A stretch of 64,000 bases of DNA, from contig JAOTOM010003850.1 of assembly GCA_034440615.1 (NCBI GenBank), positions 1 to 64,000 on the forward strand. The letters run 5' to 3'. Made by a program: the position numbers and the translations under genes. Origin of the DNA: Ashinkailepas kermadecensis (lineage: Eukaryota > Arthropoda > Thecostraca > Neolepadidae). A model generated the notes under the pieces. That model was not told the DNA's origin, did no database searches, and saw only the letters and a program-made list of their open reading frames with translations. Below, piece after piece: positions 11,001-22,635 of the stretch (position 1 is the first letter of the stretch; each line of letters starts with the position of its first letter).

Positions 11001-14000
11001 TCCGTAACAGCCATTGGAGCCCTCTGAGGCTCTGTCAGGGGCCCCCTGCATGATCCCCTTGCAGCTGCCACGTCTTCCATGTTAACCCTCGCACGGCCGG
11101 CTGGGAGGGTAGATACCTACTCCCCCCCCCCCCCTCCCATGACGTTTCGTACCAAAGCCAAAAAACGGTTCGCACTAGAGCTCTTAAATTTACAGTACCT
11201 TATGCTACATCAATTTGACACATGCTCCAAAATTATCAGGTCAAGGTCATGTCTGGTCAGTGACCTACTACGCTTTTAGTGGCAGCATATCGGACCAAAC
11301 TGCGGAAAATCTCACATATTGTGACAATATAGCAATACGATCGATTCACAGATTGCATATCGTTCTCAATAACCTTTGCACAATTTGAAGCATACCTGAC
11401 CACCATGACCCCAACAAGGTCATCATAGGTCACCAACCGACTTCACCGGAAAATTGACGTTGATCTTTGAAATCACCTGACTAATTTCTCGCAAAAGCTA
11501 TAAAATGGTTAGTACCATGCGTTGGATACATCTTTGGTGTGGCGAATGTCAGGTGCAGGTCATCCTAGGTCAGTGACCTATACAGTACCGATAGCATGTG
11601 TGATAATATGGTAAACTAGTTTCATTTGCCTCTGGTTTATCAAATTTTGAACTGTCACCTCAGGTCATCATAGGTCAAGTACCAAACTGATCTACAAATC
11701 AGTTTTGGCCGTGCAGTGGAAGAATAATTGTGCACTATAGTTCTGGAAGTCTTAGTGCCTGCACTACAAATTTGTTTTTTCTTTGACCTGATATGACCTC
11801 TACGTTGACCTCGAAACGAAAAAAGGACTGAACCAATTCCTTCTTAGAATCACTCAATCTATCTGATGCCGTTATGTATATGGGGAGGGGTCCGACAAGC
11901 CGGAGGGCCCTTTTCAAACGCTTGGACCCTGTCCGTCAGGTCAGGGGCCCTTTCTCGGCTTGGGCTCCGCCGACGGCCGAGTTAGAAGCTCAATCTACGA
12001 AAAGCTAGAAATATGGCAAAGTTTGCACTCTCCAAGCGAGCATTTGCAACAAAAACTTCTTTTTTTTATTTGCGATATGTCGAGCAAAAATATTGTCCTT
12101 CCATCATATCAATGTTTTAAAAAATATATTTTTGACGGGCATCAAAGTCACCGGAGGTCACATGACCTGAGGTCATGGGATAACTTTTTAATCATTCATC
12201 ACATATAAAAATATTGTCGGAATTCGATTCTTTTGACCTTCGCGAATTAAAAAATGTTTGGATATTTATATTTTGAATGATATTTAACATAGTTATTGGC
12301 CACCGAACATAACCATGCAAAGTGACCTTCCAGAAATTCCCCAGTCTATAACTCCTGAACCGTTGGCCTGGTCGAAGTAAAATGTGCACAGGTGCATTCA
12401 GGGCATAGGATAACCCCAAACAACAATTTTGGCCCAGATCTGAGAGATGAGAGTGCCGGGCCCTTGTCGATCTGTCGTGGAATGCCCCACCTCTTCCAAG
12501 TAAGAGATGGAATGCAAAATTATGAGGAGGCATTTGCAACAGGAAATAATAGTTTTCCTACCTACATGACATAAAAGCATATCATATATCATATATATCA
12601 TATGATAGCATGTGTTATGATATGATGGACCAGATAGCATACAATAATGCAAAATAAGCAAATAAATGTATAATGAGCACGTGCATAAAACCTGATGGAA
12701 GGTTGTATGTTACATGGCAAAAATGCAAATATATAATTACTTACAAACCAAATCATCACAGACAGAAAGAAACATGTACTGTGTGCAAGGATAGCAATAG
12801 CATTTAACATTTGTACCCCAATTTCTTACTCAATCATTATGACAAACCTGCATGCTTTTGAATACATGGCACATATAACCAACCCGAAACCTTGGTAACC
12901 TTTAAAAATATTGAACCATGTACCATAGGTAAAGATTGCAATATTTTATGTCAGACAATTCCTCCTTCAGACTGCTCCTCAGCCTCAAATCGGACATCCT
13001 CCAGCCAAAACCCTTAGTTTCAGAGCTGCAAATGAAGGTGAAAATGGGTACATTTACGGCACCCCCTTTGACCAATGCTTCAAGCCAAACAAATGCTCAA
13101 ACAGACTAAATACCACTGATTAGGGAAAAAAAAAATGAGATCTCCTCTCAGCCTTCTATATCTGAGTGAAAACATATTCAACTTCTTCAATCTTTCCTCA
13201 TATGCCAGGTTGCCGATACCATTAACCATTTGTGTTGCCCTCTTTTGTACTCTCTTTAAAAGCCAACAATATTTTTCATAACTAGGGTACCAAGCTTGGA
13301 CACAGTATACCAAATGTGGCCCTGACATATGCATAGTAAAGCTTCCTGATGACTTCCTCACTTGTGTATGATACATTCCTATTTATTGCCCCAAGCATTC
13401 TTAGTGCCTTCTTCCTGGCTTCTTTGGTCTGTTCTGATGCCCCCAATTTTGTGTTTAAAATAACACCTACATCCTTCTCCTGCTGAGTCACAGATAGTAC
13501 TTAGCCACCCATCAAGTACGGAGCTTTCATATGCTGCCTACCTACATGCATGATTTTGCACTTATCAAAATTACATTTCATATGCCATTTTCGGACCACT
13601 TCACAAGTTCGTCTAAGTCTTTCTGTAGCAAGACCTGCTCATTGTGCCCTGTTATTGCCCTAAAGACCTTCAAATCATCTGCAAATTTCAAAACCTTACT
13701 GCTTAGGCCACTTTCAATGTTATTTACAAATATAATTAACAATAGTGGTATCATTACTGACCCCTGGGGGACTCCACTAAGAACATTTTGCCATGATGAC
13801 TTTGTACCATTTAGCATCACTCTCTGCTGTCTATCTGAAAGCCACAACTCTATCCATTTTAGGATGCTACCTGCAATACCATGGACCTGAAGCTGCATCA
13901 TTAACCGTTTATGGGGTACCTTGTCAAAGGCCTTACTAAAGTCAAGATATGCTACATCAACCTGATTTCCCTGATCAAATTGTTCTGTAGCAAAATTCAA

Positions 14001-17000
14001 AAAGTCCAAGAGATTTGTGAGTACACCATAGTACACCATAGTACACCACGCCATGCGTTTAAATGTCTCCTGAAACAAAGAAATGGAGGCATATATTTTT
14101 TAATTAGTTCCTTACCGCCACAGGGCTTCATGCAGCAGTATCACGGTTCCCTAGCTTCTTCAAAAAAGCGGAAATTGGCTGAAACTAAACGACGCGTTAC
14201 TCTCCAAGCGGGAATGTGCCACTGGAATCAAACAATATCCTAGTCAGGATTAGCTTCGGCCACCCACCGCTAGGTGGCAATAGCCCGTCCTTGGTCGCCG
14301 ATTCCGGGGAGTTTCCTATCCGTCTACTATTATCCGTGGTGGTATCATTGCACACAAGCATGTTCCTCTGCCAAATATTTAGTACGCATATCAATTTTTG
14401 TTCGTAGTATGCAGAATTGCCGGAACTGGTTGCACTTATTGCTGAATCGCATGCACTGTCGCCAGGGCTGGAACTTCATTGTGGTATCTCTAACCTACTA
14501 CATCCATGCCATAGGTACTTAGCTCATCTAGCCACGACGGATAAATTCGGGGATGCTCAGCGAATAAGTCGGTACCGCTCTGAATAAAGTTAGTAGTGCT
14601 GAAAAGAAGACTGAGGGTGCTAGAGCACACCCAACTTGATGCGAAATTCACCTACTGGCTGTTTCCGAAACTGGACGATAGAAACAAGAAATATAACTAG
14701 TCATACCAATAATATAACTAGTATTATACCATATTATACCAATATAACTAGTCATATAACTAGTCATACCTCCCCAGAATCGACTAGTTTCTCCAGTACT
14801 ACTCTATGGATGTGAAATCTGGGGTCTAAAATACATTGAGCTCATTGAAACATTTCATCGTAAATTCCTAAAGCATGTTTTAAAGATCAGTAAGTACTCA
14901 GCAAATGGTATGGCTTATGGGGAACTAGGAATCCACAAACTACAGTTGACGGTGCAGAAACGTCTGCTTAACTTCTGGTTGCGCATAAAAACAACAAAAG
15001 GCAAAAATTATCATCTATATTATATACGCTGCTATACAAGTTGAATGACAGACAGGGATTTAGATGCGATTGGATAGATGATGTAAAATGGACGCTTCAT
15101 TCAACAGGATTCAGCAATCACTGGATTGAAGGCGAGACCCATCAAGACAGGTTCATGAAGGCCATTGACTGCAGACTGAAAGACATAGATATGCAACAAT
15201 GGTCAGCCGAGTTGGATAACAACAGTTCATGTACCAATTATCAACTAATGAAAAGTTACACCAGTTTGAACCATATCTAAAACAACTTGACACTAAGCTC
15301 CGCGTTGCACTCACAAAATTTAGATGTGGTAACCAAAACTTGCCTGCCAGTGTCAGTAGACGAACACACAGTGAACTGCCTTCAACATGCCCCCTATGCC
15401 AAAAAGATGTCCAGGAGACGAGTTTCACTATGTCCTAGAGTACCCAACATTTCAGAGTGTGCGCGCAGTGTACATACCCAGATACTACTGGACTCACCCA
15501 AATGTATGGAAGTGCTAGGAACTGTTTTCATCATCTAGTATTAAGAAACTAAGAAATCTCGCTAAATTTGTCCAAATAATAATGAACCAATTCTCACAGT
15601 GTCCACTCATGAGTGTGTTGATCTCGAGCTTTGCAAAAGATGTACCTGTACTGAGCTTACATCACAATGTGTACATCATAGCTTTGTTAATCACATATTG
15701 CATGTAGTGTGTCATGTACTTTTGTGATTAGTGATTGTACCATGTATGTAAGAATGTAATGTATAATCTTGTCATACTGTAACAAATGTCATGTGCCCAT
15801 ACCCCGGGTAGGGGTCGCAATATACACCATTCATTCATTCACCATAGTTCCCGCGTGTTAAGTAGGTAATGGTGCATAAGACGCAGAGTTGCAGACACTC
15901 AGACACAGACCCCATAACAACTCTGAGGTGATCTTTCACAGTACTACTTCGCTCACAGGTGTTCATTTCTGAAAATCACTTGGGCGGAAGAGGGCACAAT
16001 GCATGAAGGCAGTGGGGGAACCCAAATGGATTGGGGAAGGGGGCACACTCCTCAGGGTTCCATGCTAAAAGTTGAACTACTTGGGCAAAGCCAACATTGA
16101 GAGGGCACTTGCCACCTCAAAAGGTTTTTTTTTAAACACCCTTGACTACGCTTGATGTAATAGAAAAGGTCTGGAGAACACCCAGAGCGCAGCATTTTAT
16201 CACTATCGATATCACTTTTTTATAATCACTCTTACCCGATACGGCCACTGAAAATTACTCACTTCATTCCCATGGTACATGGGAATATTGTCCGACAAAC
16301 TTTGTGAATGGTGTCAAAATACTTGAGAGGTTTATCCAAAAACATCTTCATCTGGGGAAATGAATCTGAATTGATTCACCAGTTACCTGAGTGAGACCCC
16401 ATCCAGCCGTTTCGACCCTCTGTCCGGCCAGGTAAAGAATGTTGTAGGGCAGGCAGATGGGTGCGATCTTGTTGTTTCCCACCGGCAACGTCAGCACGGA
16501 CGACAGCTTGACGATCGCGTAGTCGTTCCGCGCGGAGAGTATGCTGTACCTCGGATGGACTATAATCTGTGTGGACGGTATCAGGTGTCACGTTGCCAGC
16601 TCACCTTACCTGGCCCGAACTCAACCTAGTTTTCATCAATGATCTATCTTGCCTCCTTTACCACGGCCGTGCCCCCTAAAATGCAGATGCTACGCAAATC
16701 CTAAAGTCTACTTCTCCCAATTCCAATAGACCCATTCATCTAGAAGAGGTCGCCCAGACCTTACAAGCATGTCCATCACCCTAAACACGAACACAGACAA
16801 GACGTGCTTCGTGCATCTCAGAACACGTCATTCACTCAGTAAGACCACCGACTTTAGTATTCAAGTCAGTGGAGCCGAAATTCTGGCGGAATATTACATT
16901 GCAATTCTGGATGTTTTTAATGATGCCTTACTTACGGGAGGCACACATCCTCAATCGTCCGAAACTACAACAGCACCATAATGTGTCTATTCAAGATCCC

Positions 17001-20000
17001 ATCACACCTCATACGTGAAATTCTGAAAACCTTCGTCTAGGCACACGTCTTTCTCATCATCCATTACTGCTGGTCCGGAGAGTATTGCCTTACCTGAGAA
17101 TAGCACAAATCCTCTATCGTCCGACGCTACAACCGCGTCATCATATGTATATTGAAAATCCGACCATACCTCATACCCGAAATCCAGGAAATTATCGTCC
17201 AAGTCCACGTTTTCTCATTATCCACTACTGCTTGCACGTATTGCATGGTACCACGGACTGCGACATTATCCGTGTGCAGCACACTTATCAATTTCGTTGC
17301 GGGACTGGTGAGCGCTGTGCGTCGTCACGATCACCATATTCATCCTACTCTTACAGCTCTCAGTTGGCCGGACATTCGAGATAGACCGACGCGCAGTTAT
17401 GCTTTTAACGTGTTTCGCGCCCTCCACGTCCCATGTGCCCCCGAGTTCCCGCGGCGCGTGTTCGCCACTCGCGGTGTGGTATCCGAGAGACGAACGCGAC
17501 AGGCTGACGGTGGTGTGTTGCACCAGCCTCGGGTCTGGCTGGCAGGGAGCCAACAATACTTTGCCTTTGGGGCTGCTCCGGCCTGGAACGATCTGCCCGA
17601 TAATGTCACTAAGGCCGGGTCTCGAGGCCAGCTTGTGGAGCGGCTCAGAAGTATGTGGCAACTGTGATACATTGATTGCCCGTCTCATCGACCGTCGGTT
17701 TTTTTTTGCTACGTACATTGTAGCAACTGTGATATATTACATGTCCGTGTGTTTTCATCCGTCATTTTTATATGCATCTCGACTGTGTCACCCACAATGT
17801 GGAATACCCCCAATAAACGAAACGATGGTCATATTGGTTCTAAAAACCACGCAGGCAGCTGGCCAGAGGAGGCTACAGAATAAGGATCAATCATGCAGTG
17901 CGTTCATGGCTGCTGTCTCGCAGTTGCTGGCTCTACGAGTGTTGGAAGCAGTGGCGTACCGAAGGGGGAGGAAAAATTGGCCGTGCCCCCCCCCCCGCCG
18001 CTCCCTGAGAGGTTGTGTAGCCTCCAAATACTTGCGTCGGGGTTCGGAAAAATTGCGCCAGGCGGCCTAAAAATCCCGCTGGGCCCTCAAAAATACCACT
18101 AGGGCCCCTAAAAATCACATTGGGCGCCCGGAGAAAGTCGCACAGAGGCCCCTGATATTACTCTAGAGGCCCTGATATGACTCTAGGAGCCCCAGAAATC
18201 GCACCAAGGCCCCTGAAAAGTCTTTTGGGGCCCAAAAAAGTCGCGCTCTGGCCACTAAAAAAAATCACGCTAGGGGCTCGACAGGTCACACCGGCGCCCC
18301 AGAAGTCTCATTGGGTACACCCAATAAATGAAGCCGGGGAAACGAAAAAAGTCTTATGATGGAATATCATTCTGGGGTCCCAACAATCGCTCCAAAAGCC
18401 TCAAAACGTAAAAGGTGTGGCCTCAAAGACGTGTTGAGACCACTAAAACTCGCACTAGGTATCCCAACAAATGACGACGGGGTAAAAAAAAATCGCACTT
18501 AGACCCAAGATGTCGCGTCGCTGCCCGTGAAAATCAAACTGGGGGCCCAAAAAGTCGAGCCGGAGACCCAAAAGTCGCAGCTGGCGTCCTGAAAATCAAA
18601 GCCTACCCAGAATGTCACTCTGCGGCCACAAACATTGCGTTAAAGGCCCCACAAAAAGGCGCCCGACACTGAAAGAGAAGCATGTTGGGACACCGAAAAA
18701 GATGCACCGGGAACCTGAAGAATCGTACTAGGGCCCAAAAATATCCCACAGGTGGCTTACAAAATAGAACTCGACAACAAACAAAATCACAAAGGGACTC
18801 CAGCGAATCGACCCGAGCACCGGAAAATTCAGAACAGGTGCGGAAAGAAAGTTCACCGAAAAGCATTTCTACTCTGATGGGTGACATCGGCTAAAAAAAA
18901 CTCGGTGATCTGCTGCAGTGGCGTACCAAAGAGACAAATGCCCCCCCTCCTGAACGGGTGGTCTCCCATGGATCGCGCCGGGGTCCCCGAAATCGCCCTT
19001 TTGCCCATAAATTCCCGCCGGGGCCCCAGAATTCGCATACGGGGCTAAAAAATAAAAGCAGTGGGCAGCCAAAAAGTCGAACCGGGACCGAAAATGTACG
19101 ATGGGGACCAACAAAATGGCGCTGGGGCCTAGCTAAGTACAACGCGCCCCGCGAACTTGCGCCGAGACCCCAAAATATATCGTTCGGGACCTACAATTCT
19201 CGTCGGTAGTCCCCAAAATTATGTTCTAGGCATCGCAAATTCTCCTCGGGGATCATACAAACTGCCTTCGATAGCCCAAATTACGCACAGCGTGGGCCCA
19301 AAAATCGCATTGGGATCCGACAAAAATCAAGGCGAAGCCTTCAAGAATAAGGAGAGATTTCGGAAAATAGCTGTCCGAGCCGGAACAAAAAAATTGTTCT
19401 GAAACCTAAACCTACCACCAGTTGCCGTCAAAAATGGTGTACGGCCCCGAAAAAACGTACCCGAGCTCGAAAAAAATCGCGGCAAGAACCAAAAATATGG
19501 TACCGGGGGCCGGAAAAATCAAGCTGCAACTCGGACATTAAACATTCAGAAGTCACCAAAAATTGCGTCGAGCCCAGAAAACTGGCGTCGGGTCCACCGG
19601 AATCACGCACCAATGCCCGAAAAGTCGCGCCTAGACTCCGATAAATTATACCGGAGTCCCCAAAATCCTACTGGGGTTCCACAAATGTGCGTCAGGAGCC
19701 ACAAATAAACACAGCAAGATTATAAGAGCACAACAGAAGGCAGAAAATGCACCGGCCTCTCCAAAGCGTATCGAGTCTTGTAAAGGTGGCAGAGCCTTAA
19801 AACATGCGGTTCAGCTAAAAATAAACACGCAGGGAGCTCTAAAAGAGCACAAGGAGGCCTTCAAAGTACACCGGGGCCATGAGACCGCATGGGAGCCTCA
19901 ACAACCGGCTGGCGCCCTGGAAAAGTGACAGGGTCCTTAAAAAATGAACAAAAAGATCGGGCACTAAATAAACACATGGGTGTCTTCGAAAACACGCCAG

Positions 20001-21297
20001 TACCTCAAAAATACCGTCGGTGCGAAAAAAAACTCTTAAGAAAAAGAGCCGGGGTCGCAAAAATGTGCCGGGCCACTAACACAAATTTGCTCTAGCCCTG
20101 AAGCACATCTGTAGATGAAGAAAAACGAGACGCGTCCAAAAAAAATGAACGCCTAGCTAGGACCTCGGTTCGGTAGCCAATCTGGGAGCTTATCTAACCA
20201 AAGAGATGAGGTGCATCAAAGCTCAGCGGGTATCCGGATTTCTTAGCGACCAGAAAATGTGAGAAGAAGAGAACTAAGCATCGAATTGAATTAATAGAAT
20301 TTCCCCAGCGAAACCCTATACGAAGCATTCCACGCGTCAAATATGGCACAAGACCTATGTGACATGCACAAGAATATGTGACAGCAATTAGCAAAACGTA
20401 GGAAGCTTAGCAGAAACCGGAGAATTGCACGAAGTGTGGCGGGTGCGCCGAATCCGCAAGGCGTACACGTGTGGGTGTACACGTGTGCGTGTACACGTGT
20501 ACGAAGGTTGGAGTTGTGGCGACCAGACGTCACTAACTGGAATGCCGGAAATTGAAACACTTTACATTTTTAGTTGATTTGTAGAGGTGTAATTTCAGCA
20601 GTGTGAGGTGACTTATCAAGGGATATCAAAAGAAAAACCTTCAAGCAGGATGGAGGGAGTTAGGATTGAAACCCGGTGACTCAGAAACGATGGTGGTAGA
20701 TTGGGACCCTTCACATGACAATTAAGTTGGTCACTAATATTATTTAAACAAATAAAAATGGGCCCTTTGAAAAAATAGTGGTCGAAATCGGGAACTTTTT
20801 AAAAATGAGGGTAGGTGGGCCCCTCCAAATCCGTTTGCCCGCACCCCCTAGAGCAAATCCCAGTTATAACACTGGTTGGAAGCGACCTAGGAAAACACAA
20901 ATAAGATCACTGGACTTTTTTAAAATGGGGGTAGGTGGGCCCCCTCCAAATCCGTTTGCCCGCACCCCCTAGAGCAAATCCCAGGTATAACACTGGTTGG
21001 AAGCGACCTAGGAAAACAGAGCTAGAGCTAGTGACGAGTCTACACAATTTGGGAGCTAGTCGTACATGTGACCGAATTGTGGATTCATTTTTCAACTGCG
21101 TCTGGTTCACCTACCTCGGCTACAGAGACGCGCATGTCGTAGCCAGAGTCCTGCTCCAGTTCGTGCTTGCCAAGGATGACTTCCACATCGGCTGGATTGG
21201 CGGTTTCTACACAGCTTCCCACCGTTATGACGTATCGGTCATTGACCAGAGAGCCGCCACAAAACGGTACGTTCGTGCCAGTATTCACCAGCGCCGC
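7920..21297 (-). CDS. Trypsin-fold serine protease homologue, catalytically dead (4 exons, 5' end missing)
   Basis: Four minus-strand exons (21,297-21,115; 16,566-16,387; 9,179-9,030; 8,099-7,920) join in phase 0 into 230 residues, nearly a whole trypsin (S1) domain. Order of motifs: FCGGSLVNDRYVITVGSC (the His57 region), NDYAIVKL (the Asp102 region), ETAGWG, MICATGN, DACYGDLGGP (the Ser195 region), LTSWGSGC and SGVYAKV. His57 is replaced by Ser (TVGSC for TAAHC) and Ser195 by Leu (GDLGGP for GDSGGP). Asp102, the pocket Asp189 and the conserved cysteines remain. All splice sites are consensus and no stop interrupts, so I infer a functional non-catalytic homologue rather than a decayed gene. 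Arthropod proteins of this type act outside the cell, for example as prophenoloxidase cofactors; which role applies here is unknown. The activation site, signal peptide and any CLIP domain lie in exons I could not find above 21.3 kb. Confidence 0.9.
8106..8935. repeat. 24-bp minisatellite filling the last protease-homologue intron
   Basis: About 33 copies of a 24-bp unit (CAGCACCGCTAGTCACCCTT plus CACA), most alternating GCTAGTCACC and GCCAGTCACC. The array begins within about 25 bases of the acceptor of the final exon, and the intron edge itself (GGTGATTAACGCCGAG on the coding strand) resembles a degenerate unit. The long plus-strand frame through here is an artefact of a stop-free repeat with a length divisible by three. 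Confidence 0.95.
9030..9179 (-). CDS. Protease homologue exon (MICA region)
   Basis: 150 bases, 50 residues, phase 0 at both ends. The acceptor is CCCTCAG before AAC AGG; the donor is TAT followed by GTGAGT. It contains VCASLMG, TMICATGN and GGRDACY, where the Asp of DAC corresponds to the trypsin pocket residue 189. Joining to the next exon gives DACYGDLGGP without a gap. Confidence 0.92.
9180..13079. other. Intron sequence with AGGTCA-rich region
   Basis: This lies in the intron between the Asp exon and the MICA exon. 9,180-10,550 has no recognisable feature. 10,850-11,140 is GC-rich with C-runs. 11,200-12,250 contains many AGGTCA half-sites in fixed spacings (listed separately). 12,250-13,079 is AT-rich and unassigned. 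Confidence 0.6.
11238..12175. promoter_or_regulatory. Cluster of AGGTCA half-sites (DR0, DR4 x3, IR1, IR2, ER1)
   Basis: Direct reading finds DR0 at 11,238-11,249, DR4 at 11,417-11,432, 11,557-11,572 and 11,662-11,677, IR1 (AGGTCAGTGACCT) at 11,567-11,579 with a near copy at 11,254-11,266, and IR2 plus ER1 (AGGTCACATGACCTGAGGTCA split over 12,155-12,175). AGGTCA pairs are the binding units of nuclear receptors; IR1 is the classic ecdysone-receptor arrangement. Whether any is bound is unknown. The cluster may simply belong to a repeat family, since 28,671-29,563 has the same style of sites. Confidence 0.55.
13080..14078 (-). pseudogene. Non-LTR retrotransposon (CR1/L2/Jockey-type) reverse transcriptase fragment
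   Basis: The minus strand reads the middle and C-terminal part of a LINE reverse transcriptase: VAYLDFSKAFDKVPHKRL, then SGVPQGSV, then the catalytic FADD (in LKFADDLKVF), then EKDVGVIL, and near the 3' side YCVQAWYPSYEK and YEERLKKLN with RRLRGDLI. These blocks are characteristic of non-LTR elements. Frame shifts and stops at about 13,500-13,580 and 13,300 break the frame, and no endonuclease part is present. It lies in a protease-homologue intron in the same orientation as the gene. Exact clade is not certain. Confidence 0.88.
14690..14775. repeat. AT-rich repeat around ATAACTAGTCAT
   Basis: Several imperfect copies of ATATAACTAGTCATACC sit directly upstream of the LINE remnant that starts near 14,785. 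Confidence 0.7.
14785..15840 (+). pseudogene. LINE 3' end, C-terminal domain of ORF2 plus CATT tail
   Basis: The plus strand reads PVLLYGCEIWGLKYIE followed by a region with YGELGIHKL, then in shifted frames ALTKFRCGNQNLP and CPLCQKD. This is the familiar C-terminal part of LINE ORF2 proteins, including the terminal Cys-rich segment. The 3' end carries a non-coding tail ending in CATTCATTCATTC at 15,828-15,840. Frameshifts and stops show it is dead. The reverse transcriptase core is missing (5' truncated). Confidence 0.82.
15841..16386. other. Intron sequence with a copy of a dispersed C-rich repeat
   Basis: 16,010-16,130 is a minus-orientation copy of a repeat also seen at 47,330, 53,870 and 57,230. 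Shared phrases on the opposite strand are CTCAATGTTGGCTTTGCCC and CAACTTTTAGCATGG. The rest shows nothing recognisable. Confidence 0.6.
16387..16566 (-). CDS. Protease homologue exon (Asp102 region)
   Basis: 180 bases, 60 residues, phase 0 at both ends. The acceptor is CCACACAG before ATT ATA GTC; the donor is CAG followed by GTAACT. It reads IIVHPRYS, then NDYAIVKLSS with the catalytic-triad Asp retained, APICLP with the conserved Cys, and VETAGWGLTQ. Its similarity to the middle third of trypsin domains is unambiguous. Confidence 0.93.
16640..17760 (+). pseudogene. Degraded non-LTR retrotransposon 3' part
   Basis: 16,640-17,000 reads fragments resembling the end of a LINE reverse-transcriptase palm (FINDLSCLL and a degraded ADDT-like region), and 17,280-17,660 reads a C-terminal block with RALHVPCAPEFPRR and AFGAAPAWNDLP, like the C-termini of LINE ORF2 proteins. 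Internal stops and frame changes are frequent. A near-repeat of about 130 bases (phrases CCTCTATCGTCCGA and CTCATACGTGAAA/CTCATACCCGAAA) occurs within 16,950-17,210. Clade not determined. Confidence 0.65.
17949..18900 (+). repeat. Degenerate C/A-rich repeat unit 1 (CAGTGGCGTACC start)
   Basis: The unit opens with CAGTGGCGTACCGAAGGGGG, then GAGAGGTTGTG, then many imperfect 30-40-base sub-repeats of the form GGGGCCCnnAAAATCGCACT. It closes with a unique 3' block (18,750-18,900: AATAGAACTC, CGGAAAATTCAGAACA, GACATCGGCTAAAAAAAA). The same order appears at 21,428-24,236. The CAGTGGCG start is reminiscent of some hAT-type transposon termini, but no matching inverted end was found. Confidence 0.75.
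18915..20160 (+). repeat. Degenerate C/A-rich repeat unit 2
   Basis: It starts with CAGTGGCGTACCAAAGAG only 14 bases after unit 1 ends, head to tail. The interior is the same style of diverged sub-repeats (CCCCAAAAnnnnGCGCCGGGG). The 3' end is unclear; recognisable sub-repeats fade near 20,100. Confidence 0.65.
20466..20501. repeat. Short repeat TACACGTGTG
   Basis: Four palindromic TACACGTGT phrases in a row. The surrounding 20,160-20,800 has no other recognisable feature. Confidence 0.8.
20805..21020. repeat. Tandem duplication, about 95 bases twice at 120-base spacing
   Basis: A block with GGGTAGGTGGGCCC, CCAAATCCGTTTGCCCGCAC and GGTTGGAAGCGACCTAGG occurs at 20,809 and again at 20,929. 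It lies about 100 bases inside the intron that follows the CGGSLV exon of the protease homologue. Confidence 0.9.
21115..21297 (-). CDS. Protease homologue exon (His57 region)
   Basis: 183 bases, 61 residues, phase 0 at both ends. The acceptor is TTCCGCCAG before GCG GCG; the donor is GAG followed by GTAGGT. It reads AALVNTG, FCGGSLVNDRYVITVGSC and VILGKHEL. The expected catalytic AAHC is VGSC, so His57 is Ser; the flanking Cys42-Cys58 pair is kept. The upstream exon should carry the activation cleavage site (IVGG) and PW motif; I could not find it. Confidence 0.92.
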
Positions 21298-22481
21298 CTG
21301 GCGGAAGGAACGAGAACACATATCAGCCTGCCAATGTTCTCAAACTCGCTCATGCTAATTACCATGACTTCCTGCACTGTCCTATCGAATGTAAACCAAT
21401 GCACAAGGCCTTTTACTGTTGTCAGGACGATGGCGTACCGAAGGGGGCAAAGGGGGCTGCGGCCCCCTGAGAGATTGTGGAGCCCCCAAGAATCGCGCCG
21501 GGGTTAGAAAAAAATTGCACAAGGCACCCTAAGAATCCCGCTGGCCCCCCAGAATCGCACTGGGACCCTTAAAATCGCATTGGGGTCCAAAAAAAGTTGA
21601 GCAGAGGCCCCTGAAATTACGTTTGGGGACCCCAAAATCATACCAAATCCCCTGAAATTCACATTAAAGCCCCAAAAATCGCACTGCCCCACTTTAAAAT
21701 CACATTCGGTGCCCAAAAATCACACTGGGGCCCCTAAAATCGCACTGGAGACCATAAACATCACATTGGTGGCCCCAAAAAGTCACGCAGGTGCCCTGAA
21801 AATGACGCTGGGGCCCCAATATCGCACCAAGGCACCTGGAAATCAAATTGGTGGCCCACAAATCGCACTGGACCCCTGAAAATCACAATGTGTGCTCGAA
21901 TAGTCGCACAAGGGCCCCTGAAAATGATGTTGGGGGCCCAAAAATTCCACCAAAGCCCAAAATTCCACAAAGGGCCCCTGAAAATCACATCCAGGCCCAC
22001 AAAATCGTTCCGGGGGCCTACAAATGCCGCTAGGGGCTCCAACAAGTGGGACCGCTGTCCCTGAAAATGCCGCTGGGCCCTCAAAAAGTCGCATCGGAGC
22101 CCCTGAAAATTACACTGGAGCCTGAAAAGGGGCATGCGAGCATGCCCCTGCAAATCATGCTGCCCGAGAAGTCTTGACGGGGCCCCTAAAATTGACGCTG
22201 GGTAATCAAAAACGACATGTCGGGCCCTTCAAAATCACGCCAGGCCACAACATGTCAGGACGGGGTACCTGAAAATTGCGATGAGACCCTTAAAATGTCG
22301 GACCGGGCCCCTGAAAATGACGCTGTGGCCTGAAAAGTTCGCACCTGGACTACAGAAAATTACGCTGGGGACCCAAAAAGTCGTAACGGGATCCTTGAAA
22401 ATCACGCTGGGCCCAAAAATCGCGCTACTTCAATCGCAATGGGACCCAGAAAAGTCGCGTCGCAGCCCTCGAAAATCACAC

Positions 22482-22533
22482 TGGGCTGTATGACCAACGC
22501 AGTCGATGCGCCTGTAAGCCCAAATGACCAACC
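22482..22533 (+). mobile_element. 52-bp micro-retroposon (SINE tail-like), copy 1
   Basis: It contains GGCTGTATGACC, GCAGTCGATGCG and AAGCCCAAATGACCAACC, flanked by a perfect 10-bp duplication AAAATCACAC (22,472-22,481 and 22,534-22,543). The host is repeat unit 3, whose normal sequence AAAATCACACTGGG is restored if the insert and one duplicate are removed. Confidence 0.8.
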
Positions 22534-22635
22534 AAAATCACACGGGGGACCAAAATGTCGCGCCGGAGTCCCGAAAGTCGCAGCCGGCTCACAAAAATCA
22601 TATTCTCATCCGGAATGTCACTCTGCGGCCACAAA

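Noticed and set aside
10545..11080. Minus-strand 168- and 120-codon frames
   Set aside because: Overlapping in two frames, no recognised domain, C-run inside, composition driven. No splice or start support.
16769..16981. Independent small gene of 70 codons
   Set aside because: It sits within a degraded LINE region and shares repeated phrases with 17,085-17,210.
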